From Larix sibirica (taxonomy: Eukaryota > Streptophyta > Pinopsida > Pinales > Pinaceae): a DNA stretch of 10,745 nucleotides. The notes under the pieces are model-generated. The model had not been told where the DNA came from, did not search any database, and saw nothing but the letters and a program-made list of their open reading frames with translations. How positions within the stretch are numbered: the stretch's first letter is position 1; every line of letters begins with the position of its first letter. The DNA lies in NCBI GenBank assembly GCA_004151065.3, contig NWUY0300037706.1, positions 12,298-23,042 of the forward strand, read 5' to 3'. Below are positions 7,990 through 10,745 of the stretch, piece by piece. A program made the position numbers and the translations under genes.

Positions 7990-8691
7990 AGAAGGGACTA
8001 TAAGGTTTTCTCCCTACTTTGTCCATTTCCAAAAAAAATGGAAAGTGATTTGAGTCTCCACCTATACCAACCCTTTGCATAATCCTGATATTCATTAAGA
8101 AGTTCTTCATAATTAGAAACTTATCAATTCTCTTACCAATCCTATCATCACCTACTGATTTGTTCCTCCATGTAGGTCGAACTTTAATCCACTCTACATC
8201 AATAACACCAAATACTCAAATATTTGGATTAAAAAAATATAATGATGAGTAGCTTGAACCTAGATTTTTTCTCTCCCAAAAGATAAATTCAAGTCTCCAC
8301 CTAAGATGAGATTATTTTGTTTCAGAAGGCCCATCCTAAATACATTCTCCCAATAAACCACACTCTCAGTATAAGGTCCATATAGGTTTAATACTATAAT
8401 CTCCTTTACGAACTCTTGTGAGAAACATATAGTTCCTAGACTTGAATCAACAAACAAAGAGTTTACTATGTAGAAAGATAAAATGAAGCACCCCATAATT
8501 ATACCTCTAGAACAACCACAGACATTAGTGTATGTAAAATCCCAACTAAAAAATAATTTCCCCTATTTTTAACCAATTTCCCTCCATCGCCCAAAGTCTC
8601 ATGCATCATAAAAATACTAGGCTTATGAACTTCAATTAATATAATTTAGTGCAATATTTTCTGAGGAGCTTACCAAACCTCAACAATTGAG
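7990..8691 (-). pseudogene. LINE ORF2 AP-type endonuclease domain remnant
   Basis: The endonuclease nicks the target DNA to prime reverse transcription. The usual opening WNCRGL appears as LNC-stop-GL at 8691-8674, with CGA changed to TGA at 8680-8682. HETLGDG (around 8604-8584) keeps the glutamate of the QETL-type motif. The segment at 8496-8260 is open and includes LNLYGPYTE and then LILGGDLNLSFG (about 8310-8275) with the conserved Asp and Asn. Further on, TWRNKSVGDDRIGKRIDKFL fits the family. The last catalytic motif SDH reads SNH at 8045-8053, an Asp to Asn change. Internal stops and frameshifts separate these parts. The linker to the reverse transcriptase follows at about 7,980-7,660. 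Confidence 0.8.
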
Positions 8692-9130
8692 AGAGAAGCA
8701 AATCGTGTGTAACCATCTTCGGAGAGGAGAGGATATTTTCTCTAAGTACCTATAGTAATGAAGTTTGTTTACCTGATTTGACTTCAAAGCTTGCATTTTC
8801 TTGTGACAAAGACATAAATGATCTCCTTCCTTTACCTATCCCTTTGATCTCTCTCCCCAAATTCAAATCAAGGCCTCCACATCACCCCCTTCATTAATAA
8901 ACAAAGAATCCCTTCAGGTTATCAAGTTGTATCCATTGTCACCAATCGAGTTTTCACTCATCTCAATGGGTTCTGCATTACAAGGGACTACAATAGGTAA
9001 AACCTCATCCCCCAACTTCCCTTTAGGTTATAACCCTTCATAAATTTCATAGAGAAAGCCAATAGACCTATGGGGAAAATCCCTTACATGGGGCTTCTTC
9101 TATAGGTAGTCCTATTTTAGGGTCATTTAG

Positions 9131-10110
9131 TCAAGACCAAGAATTCAAACCATCACACTTAAACCCATATAGCGACATATTCAAAGGTGCTAGATCAAAA
9201 ATTGTCATAACTTTATCCTTCAAAGACTCCAAATTTTGAGTAGCATCCTCAAGGTCGACATTTTCCTCTGCACCCATAACATCTTTGAGCATTTTTCCTT
9301 TAGTAAACTTTTTGCACTCGCGATTCCTAGAAAGTTTTGAATTCGACCCAAACACCAATCTCTCTTCTATATCTCCTTTAGGATTCATGCAACAAGCTTC
9401 TCTTCCCCAACCTCAAGTGACTTAGCTAATTCATCCTACATTTGTTTTCTTTAGCAAACTAGGAGTTAGGTTTTTTTAAACCCGTCTTTTCTTATTAAAA
9501 GTTAATACACAATCCACTACTAAGCGACCAAGCCCATGAAATATAAATCCTATGAACAACACTCTACAAAATTCCAATACTTGAGAAAAGGAAAATGTGC
9601 CCTTTTGAATAAATATTTCAGATGTCAAACCATCTCTTAGGTCAATTTAAACAAGTATCTTGGATGATGACATATTTTTTGTAATGAGAAAACTCATGTC
9701 AGCCTTTATATACTGATAGAAAAAGTTACCAATTTCCTTGAACACTTCCACAAACCAATATTTAATAGGGAGACATGGTAACTACTTCATCCATATCAGG
9801 ACTCTATCCAATCTTTATGAACGAGCATCAAAAGAAGGCGACCACCTTTTTAGCATAAGGGGAGTATGATCCCACTTCCAAAGTGATGAATTTTTTTTGT
9901 TGTTGCATTGTTGGCTAATCTAACTATAAAATCAAACCAACCTCTCACGAGAAAATACACACTCATAATATAGACAAGAGAGGATTCTAACATCTTTTCC
10001 ATCCATAGACAAGTACTATGGTCTCTCCACCAAAGTCTGGATGACCATATATTGACTACTTCATGCATATCTATGTCCTCTCCTAGAACCATTTAACATG
10101 ATTTATCTTT
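9131..10110 (-). pseudogene. LINE ORF1 remnant (DUF4283-like RNA-binding protein with broken CCHC knuckle)
   Basis: Plant LINE ORF1 proteins bind the element's RNA. The N-terminal part is open through about 10,092-9,850 and includes a segment like IDMHEVVNIWSSRLW. A one-base frameshift near 9,870 then leads to TPLMLKRWSPSFDA, followed by LPIKYWFVEVFKEIGNFF, the typical central part of DUF4283 proteins. A knuckle region at 9509-9556 reads FIGFIFHGLGRLVVDC; three of the four CCHC ligands are replaced (Cys to Gly, Cys to Phe, His to Arg). A further open segment of about 85 codons (9,388-9,131), lysine- and glutamate-rich, is the C-terminal part and ends at a stop after LNSWS. Stops and frameshifts make it non-functional. 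Its true start may lie further right, near 10,554. Confidence 0.7.
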
Positions 10111-10570
10111 TATTTAACACATTTCCTCCCCTTTTTATTTTTGACACCAGACCCAATCAAACAACCAACACATGGCTCAACTACATAAGAGGACTTTCCC
10201 TTTCCCTGATTGCTCTCCTTCACTCCTCGCTCATTATTAGGATTTTTTTCAGCATAAAATGTCAACCATTTCTCTAGAATACAGTTGAAGTTTGATCCAC
10301 CTACATGAAGCTCAAAACCCTTAACTAGGTCTACTGACCTTTTTCTTTGAGGAAACCCCTATACTCTCCATAATAGAACCTTTGACCTATGTAACAAGGA
10401 GTGAAAACTTGTGCACCTTACTAGAGATAAGAAATATGCACTCAAGACTAATAAATCCCCTCTCCTCAATCTTTCCCTTCAAACACACAACTTTTAGCCC
10501 TGAAGTAGCAACACGTTCAACCTCGACAACTACATTACTTGAACCTTTCTCCATAAAATTCGAATGAGAA

Positions 10571-10745
10571 ACTGAGTGTTGATGAAAAACTTGCTCAGTT
10601 TGAGGAATATAAAGACATCATACCAACCATAATGAGTTCCAATATCCAAATTCTGATGAAAGTATGCCTTATGTAATCGACCTGTGTCCTGTTAGGATAT
10701 TTAGACACTTAAGAGTTAGTTAAGATCAACTTGGTCTAATTTGTT
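10571..10745. other. Unassigned right end, possible LINE 5' UTR or flank
   Basis: No domain is recognised. The stretch is AT-rich with a short inverted motif (CTTAAGAGTTAGTTAAG around 10,708-10,725). It could be the LINE 5' UTR or the insertion flank; the window ends before this can be settled. Confidence 0.3.

Larger units (their letters stand above)
4080..10570 (-). mobile_element. Decayed L1-type plant LINE retrotransposon, near full length
   Basis: Read on the minus strand, this stretch carries the full domain order of a plant L1-type LINE: ORF1 with DUF4283-like and CCHC regions, AP-type endonuclease, reverse transcriptase, zf-RVT and RNase H, then a 3' UTR. A SINE (6922-7148) is nested in it. 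Every domain is interrupted by stops and frameshifts. Many stops sit where the family usually has Arg (CGA to TGA) or Trp (TGG to TGA/TAG), the pattern expected from deamination of methylated cytosines. Both ends are approximate: no target duplication of the LINE itself was found, the 5' UTR is unknown, and the 3' end lies somewhere left of the hairpin at 4104. Confidence 0.85.

Noticed and set aside
10382-10567. 61-codon plus-strand open frame
   Set aside because: It is opposite the probable N-terminal part of LINE ORF1; no motif of its own.
1-10745. CRISPR array, phage, bacterial defence system or operon
   Set aside because: No regularly spaced repeats, no ribosome-binding-site-led gene strings and no long intact reading frames; all recognisable coding sequence is decayed plant retroelement.

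Overview
The window is AT-rich, non-coding plant nuclear DNA dominated by dead retroelements. I see no intact host gene, no bacterial-style operon, no rRNA or tRNA gene and no CRISPR array. The plant assignment rests on the LINE type (ORF1 with a DUF4283-like domain and CCHC knuckle; ORF2 with AP-endonuclease, reverse transcriptase, zf-RVT and a C-terminal RNase H) and on a tRNA-derived SINE with plant-type A and B boxes. I cannot name the species. The amount of old retroelement debris suggests a large plant genome, but that is inference.

Layout. Positions 1-619 are unassigned sequence. Positions 620-2725 and 2727-4832 are two head-to-tail copies of one 2,106-bp segment, separated by a single N at 2726. 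I found only two mismatches between them, at 908/3015 and 911/3018. The N at the exact join makes two unmerged overlapping contigs more likely than a real duplication. Each copy holds, from left to right, an unassigned 0.8-kb part with a short unidentified minus-strand reading frame, an AT-rich spacer, the 3' UTR of a LINE, and the LINE's RNase H domain.

From about 10,570 leftwards to about 4,080 lies one decayed L1-type LINE on the minus strand, about 6.5 kb including a later insertion. In LINE order it holds ORF1 (about 10,110-9,131), endonuclease (about 8,691-7,990), the linker and reverse transcriptase (about 7,980-6,060), the C-terminal region with a zf-RVT remnant (about 6,060-5,090), RNase H (about 4,850-4,424) and a 3' UTR with a hairpin and a 22-bp perfect palindrome. 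It has many stops and frameshifts. Both catalytic aspartates I could test in the reverse transcriptase, the endonuclease SDH motif and three of four zinc-knuckle ligands are changed.

A 227-bp SINE on the plus strand (6922-7148) sits inside the reverse-transcriptase domain. It is flanked by perfect 14-bp target-site duplications (6908-6921 and 7149-7162). Removing the SINE and one duplication restores a conserved RT sequence, so the order of events is clear: LINE first, SINE later. The strongest observations are this nested insertion and the suspicious 2.1-kb duplication. I found no convincing new functional system.
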